Below, piece after piece: positions 26,121 to 37,861 of a stretch of 64,000 bases of DNA (position 1 is its first letter; each line of letters begins with the position of its first letter). Source of the DNA: Liolophura sinensis (lineage: Eukaryota; Mollusca; Polyplacophora; Chitonida; Chitonidae). Position numbers and translations under genes: made by a program. The stretch covers positions 71,028,984 through 71,092,983 of the forward strand of contig NC_088300.1 of the NCBI RefSeq assembly GCF_032854445.1. Direction: 5' to 3'. The notes below the pieces were generated by a model that saw only the letters and a list, made by a program, of their open reading frames with translations, did no database searches and was not told the DNA's origin.

Positions 26121-28841
26121 AAGTACTGAAATTAAAGATTGAGATATTTGTGGTCTGGAAAGCATACGCATATATGAACCAGAATATGGTGGCAATTGTC
26201 TAATATAATTTCTCAAAGAGGCTTTTTTATCAGAGAATTAGAAGACGTTTGTTTGTGACAACATGTATTAGCCTTAGCCTGGGGCTTCAGTCAAAATCGC
26301 ATGTATTTGTTGTATGTTAAGTAGTGGCTTGGTTCATGTCTGTAATTTTATAATAATCCTTTACACATTCGTGTTGTTGAAATGATATTGTTTGTCTTAG
26401 TGTCCGTTTCTTAAGCTTAGCCTGTGGCGTCAGGCCCTGTCACATAACAAACAACATCATTCCATTACTGGATCATCGGGCTTCCTTGTGTATGAAAATC
26501 ACTGATGACCTCAGGGGAAATTGCACGCAGCAACAAAGTCACGAAGTATAATAGTCTTCCAATGACACTATTTTCTGAGATGTTTTATGTGCTGAATTAT
26601 TTATTGAATTCTTTATGCACTCTTAACGCAAAAATGTAGCACGTGGAATTTTCGTACAAACCCATAGCATAAAAAGTAATCGCTATGTTTTAGATTTCAC
26701 CTCAGATATATATATAGAAATGCATAAATGAAAAAATACCTGTAAAGTCTTGCATGAAAAGATGGATTTTTGACAATTCCGTTGGCATACATATAGTTTT
26801 TGTAAACCACTTATTGAATGGATGGATATAGCTAAAAGATTTTAGTTTGATTCAATCTGGATATCGCCTTGATGATGTGCTGCTAGTCTCAGTATCCCGG
26901 CTTTGATTATAGTTCATTGCGCAGGGTCAAAAGATTAGACGGTGTTACTTCCGGTTTATGGGCAACGAATCCTCTAGGGCTATTCGGGTTTATAGGGTTG
27001 CTTTTACAACCTGAACTCGTCGGCATGCGGGCTCGGACTAATGATTGACAAACTTTGTAGGGGTTTATTACCATCTGGCCCGACCGCGATTTGATATTTC
27101 AGTGGAAAGCTGATGATTTACAGCTTCTTCCGAATGGTCGGGAGATTTATTAAGACCCTACAGATCGGTGCGTGTACTGTAAATTGACGTGTATAATGAA
27201 GTCAATATGGCCAGAAAGAAACTGCAAAATGTCGATGGAACCCGATTAGCAGAGGCTTGATGACAGTCTCCAAGCTGCCGGTGTAAGCCGCTCGGGATCT
27301 CGACGACTTGGGGAATTGAAACGCACTTTGCAGACGACGCCTTAACCAGGAAGATATAATCTATTAGAGCCGTGTCGCTCCGCGAGCTCTATTCATATAA
27401 CTACCATAATCGAATCATCTCATCTCGATATGACAGGCAAAGAATCAGTCGGCCGTCAAACCTCATTTATGGGTGGTATTCTGTAAATTAAAGAGACAAT
27501 CAGTTAGACCGAACCGGTCCGGGACAACAACATAGTAAAGATTCATCACGCAGACAATCCTGTTATCTTGTTACTATCCTTGTCACTGCCTACTCTCTCT
27601 TTCGTTGTAACTAAAGTGTATACGGGTTACTTCCTTAATGTTGTTTCTGGCTGAAGAGAAATCGCAACAGATTGTCTGTCTTACCCAAACTAAAATCAAA
27701 TCTTTCTCACGAATAATGAAATATACGTGATGATTAATCACCCCTCTGATGACCGCGTATATATGTTCTGTGGAGTAAGTTTCACGACAAACCAAGATGG
27801 AGTGATAGAAGTCAAGGTATTCGTTGGTGATAACGAGGTTTTCCACTAATGCTTTTTCACATATTGGATTTGGCCGTGTGACTTTATACTTAACACTATG
27901 GAAGATGAATATGTTGGAGTTTCCGGCCGGAATTGTCATGTCATGCTGTGAATAAATATCAGCTATTATTATTTGTCATGCGCATGTATACATATATCGA
28001 TATCCTGGACTGTTTCTTCAGATATTATTTTTTTTATTGTTTTATTATGTGGGTGGTAGAATACAGCTTATGAAAATGTCTAAGATTCATTTGGTCATAC
28101 AGAAGGGTGTAAAAAATTTACATTTTTGTAATTTTTTAAATTTAGCCTCCAATTTGAAGTTGTTCCAGATGAGGCATCAGAAAATACCTCTGCTTCAATC
28201 ACGTTTCAACCCGTTACCCACTGTTTTATATTTGCTTAAGCGTTATATAACTTGGCAAAGACTGTTAAAGGATCTTTTCAAAGCCCGCATGACAGTATTG
28301 GCGCTGACTCGATCTCGAGGTTTCCAGTTATGCGTACTTGACAAAATAAAGTACTGGTAGCTGGTTTTGGCAAAGCCCGCCAGGCAATCTTTCAAGAGTC
28401 TGATAATCAGTCTCAGCAAAGTAAAGTCCTTTCAGTGGTCTTATCCTAGATGATTTACAACTGCTTTTTGGTATTCGTTTCGTTTTTCAGAAAACTCTAT
28501 TCTTCACTTTACGGTTTTCTTTTAAGATATTACACAAATGGAAGAGAAATTTACTCCACAATTTATCCGCAAGAATAATTTAGTCCTGCTCACGGAGTAA
28601 AGGTTAATAAAGGATAAATGTAAGAATTAAAATCTCTGCAATCATTGCTTCTATAAAAGCTAAGTTCCACCAAAATGCCGGACGGTACAAAATCGCGTTA
28701 ATAGTGTCGGTGGAATTCTTGACATTCTCAGACAACATGTAAAAGAAAATCATTGTTAGTATCGAATGAATGACATTAGTTTGAACTGATACCATTTATG
28801 TTCATAAATGAATCAAAGCAAATTGTTTTTCTGTTTCACAG

Positions 28842-29761
28842 GAAATTCCGCCGAGATAGAAGAAAATGCCGCTGCTCAGAGTGACAGTCCCATGGTTCGG
28901 TCTACTAGAGGCGGTCTAAACATGCTCAGACTAGGGCGCGCCGGCAAATTCAGGACGCGAGGAGTGCGCATGCTCCGACTGGGAAAGCGTTCCGACCCAC
29001 TGGACCACCTCACATACGACGACTTAAAAGAAATTTTGTATTCGCTTTACGACCAAGAGAAGCACCCCATGGTGAGGCAGCCTCCTCTGCCCCGATACGG
29101 CCGTGAATTGGAAGGTTTGGACGATTACGACGTTGCTAAACGGATGAGTCCCGACATGGCCCTGCAGCTGTTGGAAGCCGAAGCCTATGGCTCCCACATG
29201 AGGCCCACACCAAGACTCGGACGCTTCAAGAGGTCCTCAGACAGCTCCGAAAACGACATCGCGTCCGAAGTTTCCCAAGACGGTGAACGCGCCGTTCCTA
29301 TCCCACGATTTGGCCGTCTCACTGATGGAGAAGACAAAGACGCATCATCAGATGAAGACAAAGACGGAGGAGAAAGAGCTGTGCCAATGCCCAGAATCGG
29401 CCGCGAAAATGAAGAAGAGGCAGTTTTAGATAAAGACAAAAGAGGACTTGCTATGCTGAGACTTGGCCGCAGTATGAAAATGTTAAGACTGGGCAAGAGA
29501 GATCCCGCCGAGTTTGAGGACCCCGAAGACAAGAGGTCCCTTGCCCTGCTCCGCCTTGGAAAACGAGGAATGAGGATGCTGCGTTTGGGAAAGCGCGAGC
29601 CCGAAACCGGCGAAGAAGACAAAAGATCTTTGAAACTGTTGCGGCTTGGAAAACGTGAAGACTCCGAACATCAGATAGATACTCGAGCTTTGAGCATGCT
29701 TCGGTTAGGCCGCAGTCAGGCCGATGATAAAAGGTCATTAAAGCTTCTGCGTCTGGGTTGA
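28842..29761 (+). CDS. Myomodulin-type neuropeptide precursor, exon 2 (all peptides)
   Basis: This exon encodes residues 19-324 of a secreted prohormone and stops at TGA 29759. Nine peptides end in LRLG before a basic site or the stop: GGLNMLRLG (42), GVRMLRLG (59), GLAMLRLG (220), SMKMLRLG (229), SLALLRLG (251), GMRMLRLG (261), SLKLLRLG (281), ALSMLRLG (301) and SLKLLRLG (317, at the C-terminus). Amidated xxxMLRL peptides are the molluscan myomodulins, which modulate muscle and feeding circuits. Between the second and third lie four PRx-amide candidates: QPPLPRYG (98), PTPRLG (140), AVPIPRFG (169) and AVPMPRIG (198). KR or single-R cleavage sites and acidic spacers (such as 107-115 and 178-196) separate them. 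The apparent ATG at 28808 lies in intron sequence; the real 5' end is the spliced acceptor. The last peptide ends in Gly directly before the stop, so it needs no C-terminal cleavage for amidation. Antisense frames here are shadows. Confidence 0.93.
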
Positions 29762-30240
29762 GAGAGATAACGTCGAGCTTAGTCTCAGATCCAGCTACAA
29801 GTATCTCTGTATGGCTTAAAGGACAACGCACGAAAGAAAGTTAATTTCTCGAAAAAAAAGTTTCACCGAAAAATACAAACCATGACACATTGTTCCATTG
29901 ATCTGTCTTCTGAGTGATGGTGGATGCAAGCGCCCGGAGATCAGGTCAAAGATACACTGTATAGGGCTATAACGAAAACAAACTCAAACTAGCAAAATAT
30001 TCTCAAGTTTTCCATGTTTATTTCATGACCCTGTTGGCCGTCTATATGTGAATATTTCTGAAGCACATAAATGCTGTGATGACGTAACTACACGTCTTGA
30101 TGACGTCATTTATTTGTGAAAACTACTTAATGTTGAGTTAAAAATCGTTTCGGTTTGTCATGTTCGAAGTTTGAAAATACAAACGAATTGTTTTCTTTTG
30201 TTTCGAATTTAAATAAATAATATATTTTGGAAAGACCTGC
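29762..30240 (+). other. Probable 3' UTR of the neuropeptide gene
   Basis: AT-rich DNA follows the stop codon up to the first AATAAA. It contains a perfect CRE-like palindrome TGACGTCA at 30101-30108, which is not meaningful in RNA. The 3' limit is inferred from the poly(A) signal. Confidence 0.5.
30212..30217 (+). promoter_or_regulatory. Poly(A) signal AATAAA
   Basis: This is the first canonical AATAAA after the neuropeptide stop codon, about 450 nt downstream, inside an AT-rich run. Cleavage would be expected around 30230-30245. Confidence 0.5.
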
Positions 30241-31756
30241 ACTTCTATACATTACAATTGTCTTTACACTGAAAGGGACTCGTGAAGATTGCTTGTAAAT
30301 AACTATTTGTGAACGATATAGCTTAATAACTCCTTATTAAATACGCGATAAAGTGAAATTCTTTAATCTCGACATGTCCGGCTCTCTCCGCTCTGGAGAT
30401 ATTCTGTGGCAAGAATATATTTAGAAAAGAGTTTATTTAGGAATTTATGGTTGTAGTATCCCGGTTTGTTTAAACGGCGAACGGACTGTGGTTGCAGCCA
30501 ATGATGGACACCCTTACAAATACTCCTTGAATTCAAATAAAATGTCGCTGCGATTTTGTTCCACAACGGTTCCTCGAATAGCAATATGAAATTAAAAGTC
30601 CCATTAAAACCATTACTGCTTTGATTTTTGTGGCTCTTATTCTGAATAAACTACTGGAAATTCATCATATTTGTGATAAAGAGATGCGGCTAATTCGTCT
30701 CTCATTACTTCACCTTCAAAGTATATTTTCATTTCAAAATAATAACGTAAAATTCTTCCTCTTATCAAGAGTATAATTAGCTGTTCTCCGGAAATTGCTT
30801 CCTTTAACACACATAAATCCACTGTGTAATAATTGCCACTATTACGCAAAGCTAATAGATCAAACTATTATGAGAACTAATGAAAATGTCTCTTTTAATA
30901 AGAGTCGTTTATCTGCATTTTTCGAAAGGGGATGTTGTGAAAATAATTTTCATCGACTTGATTTGGAACTCATAAATGGACAAGCGGATATCAAAAGTAA
31001 TTAATATAACAAGTTGTTCATTCTCGAGACATGACAGTGAGTTCAGGAGGCTATCTGGTTCTCATGCCCATCTCCATACTATGAACTGCATCTAAGAATT
31101 GGTGTCAGGAAGAGTTATAATAAACTTTCTCCGAGGTTTCACGGATTATATGAGATCAGATATCTTTGACTATTGCGCGGGTAGCTGCTTGGGCATAACT
31201 GATGTTATCAGATTCTTTTGTATTATAGTTCCCCAATATTTATGAGGAACATTTAACATTTATTTATTTAGTCTATTATGTCGTATCTAACAATTTTTCA
31301 CCTGTCCGTGGGTGGTCAGATTAATGAATGCAGAAAACCCCTTATCGTCGGCATATACCTGACAAGCTTCTTAACGTAAAAAGGCTCAATGATCATGGAC
31401 TATTCTGCCCGAGCGTATTAAACAAGGTGAAACCATGTCAGGGAATGCTGTGTGAAGTTTGTTTTCATGACGTCATACCATGCGTTTCAGTGCAGTGTGT
31501 CTCAGGTAATTAAACGGTTAAGGTGTGTGGTTTATGGGTTACTGGTAATTGTTGCAAGTTCCGTTGTAAACATTAAATGCCTTCTGCATTTTTTCTTGAG
31601 GGAAAAGATAGGGATCAATTTCCTAAGATTACATATTATTTGACATATACATATATATACCTTTAGTTACGTTCCACTATTTATGTCCGCTTTACTGCAT
31701 GGAGCTTCAGCTAAGACTTAGAAGCCCTACATATTTATTACCTTTAGCGACCGAGC

Positions 31757-31961
31757 AACTCATCTAACCACTAACCAAGGAGGTCCAAGGCTCGAATCCA
31801 GCAGCCACAGGTACAGCTGTGGGCTGTATCAGGGCGTTTGTCAAGGGGCAGTGGTTAAACCGAACTATGCTCAGTCTCATCTTCGCACCCATATACCACA
31901 CCGCCACCATATATGGGCATTTTCTTGACTACGGCATATAAAACCAATCAAACATGTAACT
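31757..31961 (+). mobile_element. Second-type SINE-like element sharing the main family's tail
   Basis: A B-box-like GGCTCGAATCC lies at the left. The middle part (GGGCGTTTGTCAAGGGGCAG) is unlike the main SINE. The right end (TTTTCTTGACTACGGCATAT, then AAAACCAATCAAAC) resembles the CTTGAGTACGGCGTAAAACACCAATCAAAT tail of the main family. This suggests a distinct SINE with the same LINE-recognition tail. The element is diverged, and the left boundary is uncertain. Confidence 0.5.
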
Positions 31962-32048
31962 ACATGTAAATAAATCATATATATTTAGTTCTTTTGCTTG
32001 GATATTAGTTTCGCCTCACTTGCATACTATGACGACCGTGCCTCCTCG

Positions 32049-32170
32049 TGTGAACATACTTATAATGCTTCCTCACTGGAATGCCATGCCTAAGACACCA
32101 TGCATGCTCGATGTAACACCTCACTGACACCATCTCAACAAGCACTTGGCCGACTGCTGACATTCATGTC
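32049..32170 (+). mobile_element. Degenerate dispersed repeat related to the element at 839-1252
   Basis: TGCTTCCTCACTGGAATGCC and the following CTAAGACACC...CCTCACTGACACC...TTGGCCGACTGCTGAC string align, with many changes, to the plus-strand reading of the body at about 1029-1115. Only the body survives and no head is visible. Confidence 0.45.
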
Positions 32171-33370
32171 CTGCAAAATCCAAATGTAGTTTTCCTTTTG
32201 AAAATTAATTAGCATATAATATTTTTAGAGATAAACGAGGTCATGAAAAGAAGAATGCTAAACTCACGTTTTCAACCATTTTGAATTGCCCTTCCTTGTG
32301 ATCGAATATAAGGGGAATGTAATGCAAGCTATAGTTTCATATTTTCCTAGCCAGTCAATCTTACGAGGGTGAGTAGCCTGGAAGGAGTGGAGTGTACCTT
32401 ATTTCTCTGTCATGTCTGGGATAAACATGTGCAAAGTTAATGTATACAAAAGCGTGCCAGCAGAATGTAACAGTTTAAGGGTGCCTAGGGTGATTATAAC
32501 GAATGTTATAGTCCAGTATGGCGGTAGAAGATAAGAGTTTGTCATGCCGCTAAGTTGAATGAATAAGCGTGTCATTCCTCTAACAAGTGAGAGGGTAGTT
32601 GTTATAAAGGTCGACCATCTGATTCTACTTTTATCTCCCAGCAAATATGATTCTTTATTAATGAACTACCGTACCTATGGAAGCCAGTAACGGTCAACGC
32701 GATAACACTATGAGGTGATTTATGCAGAAAGCCGTAATTTTCGACAGATGTATAAATTTCTACTGAAAGTATTTTAAGCATTTTACATCTACTTAAAATA
32801 ATTTTACCCAGTATGACATTCAAAGAAAAGATGTTAAACTACACCCATGAAACATTTCTCATTCGTCTAGTTATATACGTGTGCATTCAATGATTCAATC
32901 GTTTATATATTTCAAATACATGTATATGCTTTAAAACGTGTGCTTTTACTCTCTTTTCTCAGACTGCAACTATAATTAGCATTAAGCATTATGTTTGTTG
33001 CACGCAGTTGTATCCACACGATACAAGATAACGCACTGAACAATGTGCCGCTAGTTTAAGAGATAGGAGTGTATGTAATCAACAATGACATCAATATGGC
33101 TCATAAGGCCACCATAGTATTCAAATATTAAAATGCGTTTCAACACTCTTAAAAAAATCTGAAAAAAAATAAATGAAATTTTTAGGCATTGTTTTCGGTT
33201 GTGTGTATAATGAACCTTTCTTCATATTTTGGCTTTCTTTTACTTTACGGTAGTAAAAACAGATATTGAACATTAAAGTGTATTCAGTGAAAAGTGAATG
33301 TGGGTAGAGTGGATTGTAAGTATCATTGTAAGGTGGGAGTGTCACGTTACATCTACGGCGTGCCGAGAAC

Positions 33371-33466
33371 ACGAGTTACTTAACAACCATGAAGTACTTA
33401 ACAGCCACGAGCAACTTAACAATCACGAAGAACTTAAAAACTGCGAGGAACTTATTAACCACGAGC
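33371..33466. repeat. Short tandem array, period about 20 bp
   Basis: About five imperfect copies of an ACTTAACAACCACGAGNA-type unit. Confidence 0.75.
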
Positions 33467-34020
33467 CATGAGTCGAAGTCAGGAGGCCCCGGAATCAAAC
33501 CATACCAAAGGTTTTTAAAAATTGTATTCACTGCTGCCTTGCTTTGCCCTCAGCACTGAGAGATTAGACAAAGGAAACAGGGCTGGTAAGCCCAGTGTCA
33601 GTATAATGTAACTGGGCGGGGTGTCATGCGGGGTGTCATGCGTGGTGTCTCCGGCATGATACTTCAGTGGCGGCAGCACTTTGGCAGCATGGACTCGCCC
33701 GGCCACAAGAAGATACAATATATGTACACGCACCTAATGACCCTTCGTCGGCGTATGGCAGAAAAATTGTTAAGTACGACGCTTGGAACTTAAGTCTTAA
33801 GTTTACAGTTCTAAAAATGTTACCCACCTGAAGAATTTTTATTTTAATACAAAGAATTGTCTTAGATTTGACGACAAGAATGAAAATTAACATTAAGTTC
33901 AATTCTTAATTCAGGAATAATATCACAGGTTAAGACTAAGCCTGACTTAAATCTAAGATAGATTCATGATGCTGGGGCGAGCTGGTTCAGATCCTCTATC
34001 TAAGATCTCTATCTAATATC

Positions 34021-34172
34021 TTATTTATTTATTTATTTCATTGGTGTTTTACGCCGTACTCAAGGATATTTCACTTATACGACGGCGGCCAGCATTATGC
34101 TGGGAGGAAACCAGGCAGAGCCCAGGAGAAACCCACGATCACCCGCATGTTGTTGGCAAACCTGCCCACTAA
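34021..34172 (-). mobile_element. 5'-truncated SINE copy
   Basis: In reverse orientation it carries the AAATA-type tail, TACGGCGTAAAACACCAATG and the central body of the 3632-3901 family, ending at about 34172 before the tRNA-derived head. The CCCACGATCACCCGC stretch shows substitutions relative to the reference copy. Confidence 0.85.
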
Positions 34173-34292
34173 CGTTCATTATAAAACATGAAATGACACA
34201 TTGTAGGTGTGTTATTCAATTGGCGCATTCTAATTTAAATTCTAATTCGCCACGATGTGGTTGAAACAATACCGACGCGGTGTGAATCCATA

Positions 34293-34344
34293 TTCATTCA
34301 TTCATTTATTCATTCATATATTCATGCTTTCATTCATTCATTCC
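34293..34344. repeat. (ATTC)n microsatellite
   Basis: Interrupted ATTC/CATT tetranucleotide repeats lie between two SINE copies. Confidence 0.8.
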
Positions 34345-34387
34345 ATCGCCAGAACAGACGAAGTGTTGATTTTTTTCACTGCTGGAC

Positions 34388-34682
34388 AATAAATATTTAG
34401 GGGCCTCCGTGGCTCAGTCGGTTAGCGCGCTAGCGCAGCGTAATGACCCAGAAGCCTCTCACCAATGCGGTCGCTGTGAGTTCAAGTCCAGCTCACGCTG
34501 GCTTCCTCTCCAGCCGTAAGTGGGAAGGTCTGCCAGCAACCTGCGGATGGTCGTGGGTTTCCGCCGGGCTGTGCCCGGTTTCCACCCACCATAATGCTGG
34601 CCGCCGTCGTATAAGTGAAATATTCTTGAGTACGGCGTAAAACACCAATCAAAAAAAAAAAAAAAAAATAAATAAATATTTA
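34388..34682 (+). mobile_element. Full-length tRNA-derived SINE with 12-bp TSD
   Basis: The body runs 34400-34670, starting GGGGCCTCCGTGGCTCAGTC with A-box and B-box-like (GAGTTCAAGTCC) sequences. The tail ends ACACCAATC plus an 18-A run. Direct repeats AATAAATATTTA at 34388-34399 and 34671-34682 are the target-site duplication. Head, body and tail are all intact. Confidence 0.9.
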
Positions 34683-36720
34683 AGATTCTCCCGCTTCATT
34701 TGTTCGCGCCTTGGTGATAATAATTGGTCGACGTCGCCCGTATGGCCGCTAAGGTTGAGTGGCCTTACATGAATTTCAGGGTAGATCATTGTCTTCCTCA
34801 AGGCATGGCAAGCACCTTGACAGTCTGTATCACAAAAGCGACAGCTCATCATTTACCCAAGGCACCGTGGGTTCTTTATCCTTGCAGTGAAAAATACAAT
34901 AATAGATAAATAAATAATTCTTCGTGAACATGATTTAAAGTCGCAACGATGAGATGATTCATTGGGTCACAAGGTTTTCTTTCTCCAGCTGGTCAGTAGA
35001 AGGGGCTAATCTTCCTATTAAGGCGAGATCTAATTGTACGATGTGACTTGTTCCATATGATATGATTCTCACAACACTGGCAGCTTAACTCTCGCCAGAC
35101 AACTAGCTCAGTCAATATTGATGATATTGTCGCTCAAATCAATCGTGTGTCAAACGCCCGGCAGCAGCACCTTGAAAATGACGTCAAATGTCCCTTTCCC
35201 AACTCATCATCATGACATCGTATTAAAGACTGTGCTAAAATCCAATTTTAGAGTAAAAATAGCTCAAGGTCCTACTTCACACTAGCGCCACCTCACCTCA
35301 TGTTATATTCAAACATATATCGCCTCCCCATTTAACACATCAAGAAGCAAAGAACTGTTAATCATAATAGATAATTAGAGACGGTCATAGGTCCGCTCCC
35401 CATCACATTTGTTTGAATATGAGAGGAACTAAACTTTGACAACCAATGGAAATCCAGTACTGCCAGACAGCAGTTATGGGGTTACGGGCGGATGACGTAA
35501 GCTCCCTGGCACGGCCACAATTATGTATCAGTATACTGAATGGACAAGACTCAGTTAACACAGATTACTTTCCAATATTTGGTTTAAACACCTCATTTCT
35601 AAATTTTATCCCTAGCCCTGTAACTCTCATTCCGACGTATTTGTTCTTTACGACCGTAGGCTTTTTAATTACCAGAGTAAATTAGGTCTAATGGCGCCAT
35701 AACTAAGCATAATAGCTATGGAGTTAATAACCGGTCATGAGATAAGCCAGCTTTATTGCAGGGTAAGGAAAAAAGTCACGTAGAGAAAAATCGTGGCGTA
35801 ACACCAGGAGTCTGCTATGCTGAATACTTCTGGATTTCTTGGAAGACGATCAAATCCCCCCCACCTCCCCAACCACCAGTCCCCTAATCGTCTTTCTAGG
35901 GAGACGTACTGTTCCTCCAGCCATATACATGTGGCCTTCTTTGAACGACATTCAATGTTGTAGACACCTGAGCCCTGGGGTTGTTCATCTCTCCTAATTA
36001 TCGTTTCCTAATTACACGATTTAGTCCTCACAAATGAAATTTAGCATCAGGAAATTGTGTCTTGTGGGTTAACAAGGATATCCCGCTGAATCTTTACGCT
36101 AAAACGATTAACTCATTTCACTAAATAATCTAAGTCAATTATCAACTGAGAGTGAACTTCAGGACTCTTTCATAGTGCAGTTCAAAAAAGTACTCGATGA
36201 CGCCTTATCAAGAATAGCCTGTGCGCATGCGTAACCTCGTTGAATTAACCTCTTTAGGCAGAGTTTAACGACACTGTCCTTTAGGGATTTTTTTTTTCGA
36301 TTGAATAATGACGTCATAAAAATAATAATCACTCCAAACTGACAGCAGGTAATTCCGGGAAGTACAGATCCCCGAAAACCTTAATGAGCGAGAACCCGTG
36401 TTTTTGACATACAAAATGTTGTCTTGAAGGGCGGATCTTAATCAAACCTACTCCATATTCCCATGCCCACAGGCTTGCTTCCCAGACCGCACTTGTCCGA
36501 AAGAGTGGAATCATTGGCTATGCTATATTCGGTCAAAGGATACACAAGCCGCAATAACCATTCTAAACTATATAGCTCGCTGGACACAGATGCCTTATGC
36601 ACTCAGCAGACAGATTATTAGATATAGAAACCAGTTGATCAGAACATAGAAGGTCATACGAGATTGATGATTTTGACAGCCGGATACCAATATACTATAT
36701 ATAAATGGCGAAAAACATTT
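34683..36720. other. Intergenic; no gene seen
   Basis: There is no coding sequence I can support. CRE palindromes TGACGTCA occur at 35179-35186 and 36309-36316. The stretch around 35000-35440 is slightly richer in GC but shows no conserved protein pattern. Confidence 0.5.
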
Positions 36721-37062
36721 TATGGCTTCTTGTACCCTATGTTCTTGTACACTATATTCTTGTACCCTATATTCTTGTACTAGATCTTCTTCTAGCATAT
36801 ATTCTTGTACCCTATCTTCTTGTACCCTATCTTCTAGATTTTACTCTTTCTTCACGTATCTTGTTTTCTTCTACCATGTCTTCTTGTTCCCTGTTTCCTT
36901 GTACCCTGTCTTCTTGTACCCTGCCTTCTTACATCTTGTCATCTTGTACTGTTTATTCTCTGCCCACTTGTACCCTGTCTTCTTCAACATGTAGTCTGTT
37001 TTCTGGCACCCTGTCTTCTTGAATTTTATGTTTTTGTACTCTGACTTCTTGTACCTTAAGGC
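36721..37062. repeat. Minisatellite, period 15 bp
   Basis: Over 20 copies follow the consensus TTCTTGTACCCTGTC, the left half being richer in CCCTATATTC variants. The period is a multiple of three, so it opens frames on both strands (a VQEYR-type pentapeptide on minus, a CTLSS-type on plus). These are not evidence of a gene. Confidence 0.9.
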
Positions 37063-37861
37063 AATGTGGCAAAAGTCACACAGCCATGTAGAAAAGTACC
37101 TCTATAACACAGATGTGATGTTTACCTCTGATTTCCTGCAACGTATAAGTGAAAAATGGTAGGGCGTGGTGTTAGCAAGAAGTGGTTAATCAGTGAAGAA
37201 AATCTGCACCTACCTGTCTTCTTAAGACATGTACTCTTACGCTATGCCTTTACATTGCTCCATTTTTGTACCTGTACTTCCCATAACCTGCCGTCTTTTA
37301 TCCATCATATAGTGTCTTGTACATTTCAACATCCCGTGAAATATTCTTCTTCATGTCGCTTTTAGTCCAGTCTACATATTAATTCATTCATACAGTTTTT
37401 TTAACTTTTCCTTGTTTGTCCAGAATTACATTAAATTACAATGATAATTTTGGCATTTACTAAATACAATAGTACGTGTATTTAGCTTCTTTCTGAACTA
37501 ATGAATAACTTCGTATCTCGATTTGTTACTGGAGTAAGAAGAAAAACTGTATCAGCTATTCTACACCTCAAGTTCATGCTCACATTTAATCCTGAGAGTG
37601 GTGTTTTATATCCATAATGTCGCTCTTTCCACATGCCCTATGCTGGTTAGCCCCGCTGTGCGTGTATAAATGAATCGCTGCAGTTAATATCGGATATCTT
37701 CCTTATCAACGTAAAGTCGATAGCAGTATAGTAAGGCAGTCGGTTGGAAAACGACGCGCAACATTTCAAAATTTTAAAAAATTAAAATTCCAATGATTAA
37801 AACACTGCCAACTACCGAGTTACATCGCATGATTTACATTCGCTCTGAAAACCAACAAATC

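Larger units (their letters stand above)
8788..28841 (+). other. 20,054-bp intron 1 of the neuropeptide gene
   Basis: The donor is GTAAGA at 8788 and the acceptor is a pyrimidine-rich ATTGTTTTTCTGTTTCACAG ending at 28841. I see no other gene inside. Contents listed separately are a degenerate tRNA-headed element (14521), a 21-bp minisatellite (20290), a SINE 3' tail (23808), a 126-bp duplication (24973) and a MITE-like element (25983). Open frames such as 10383-10841 (minus) and 27583-27939 (minus) have no recognisable domains. Stretches at about 15740-16050, 21960-22210 and 26920-27440 are visibly less AT-rich and could be conserved regulatory DNA, which sequence alone cannot show. A CRE palindrome lies at 11332-11339. 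Confidence 0.75.
30241..34020. other. Intergenic; no gene seen apart from listed repeats
   Basis: I see no supported coding sequence. Two degenerate SINE-type elements (31757 and 32049) and a short tandem array (33371) are listed separately. A CRE palindrome lies at 31468-31475. The remaining open frames are short and featureless. Confidence 0.55.

Noticed and set aside
27583-27939. 118-codon ATG frame on the minus strand
   Set aside because: It is intronic, with no domain, signal peptide or splice partners that I can support.
28808-28841. ATG at 28808 as the true start of the neuropeptide precursor
   Set aside because: The segment ends in a classical pyrimidine-rich acceptor, and a phase-matched signal-peptide exon exists at 8733.
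29185-29831. Antisense frames of 145 and 126 codons
   Set aside because: They are complementary to the neuropeptide exon, whose repeated GC-rich codons keep the opposite strand open.
34400-34500. Functional tRNA gene at the start of the SINE
   Set aside because: The same head recurs at several SINE copies with the same downstream body; it is the Pol III promoter of a retroposon.
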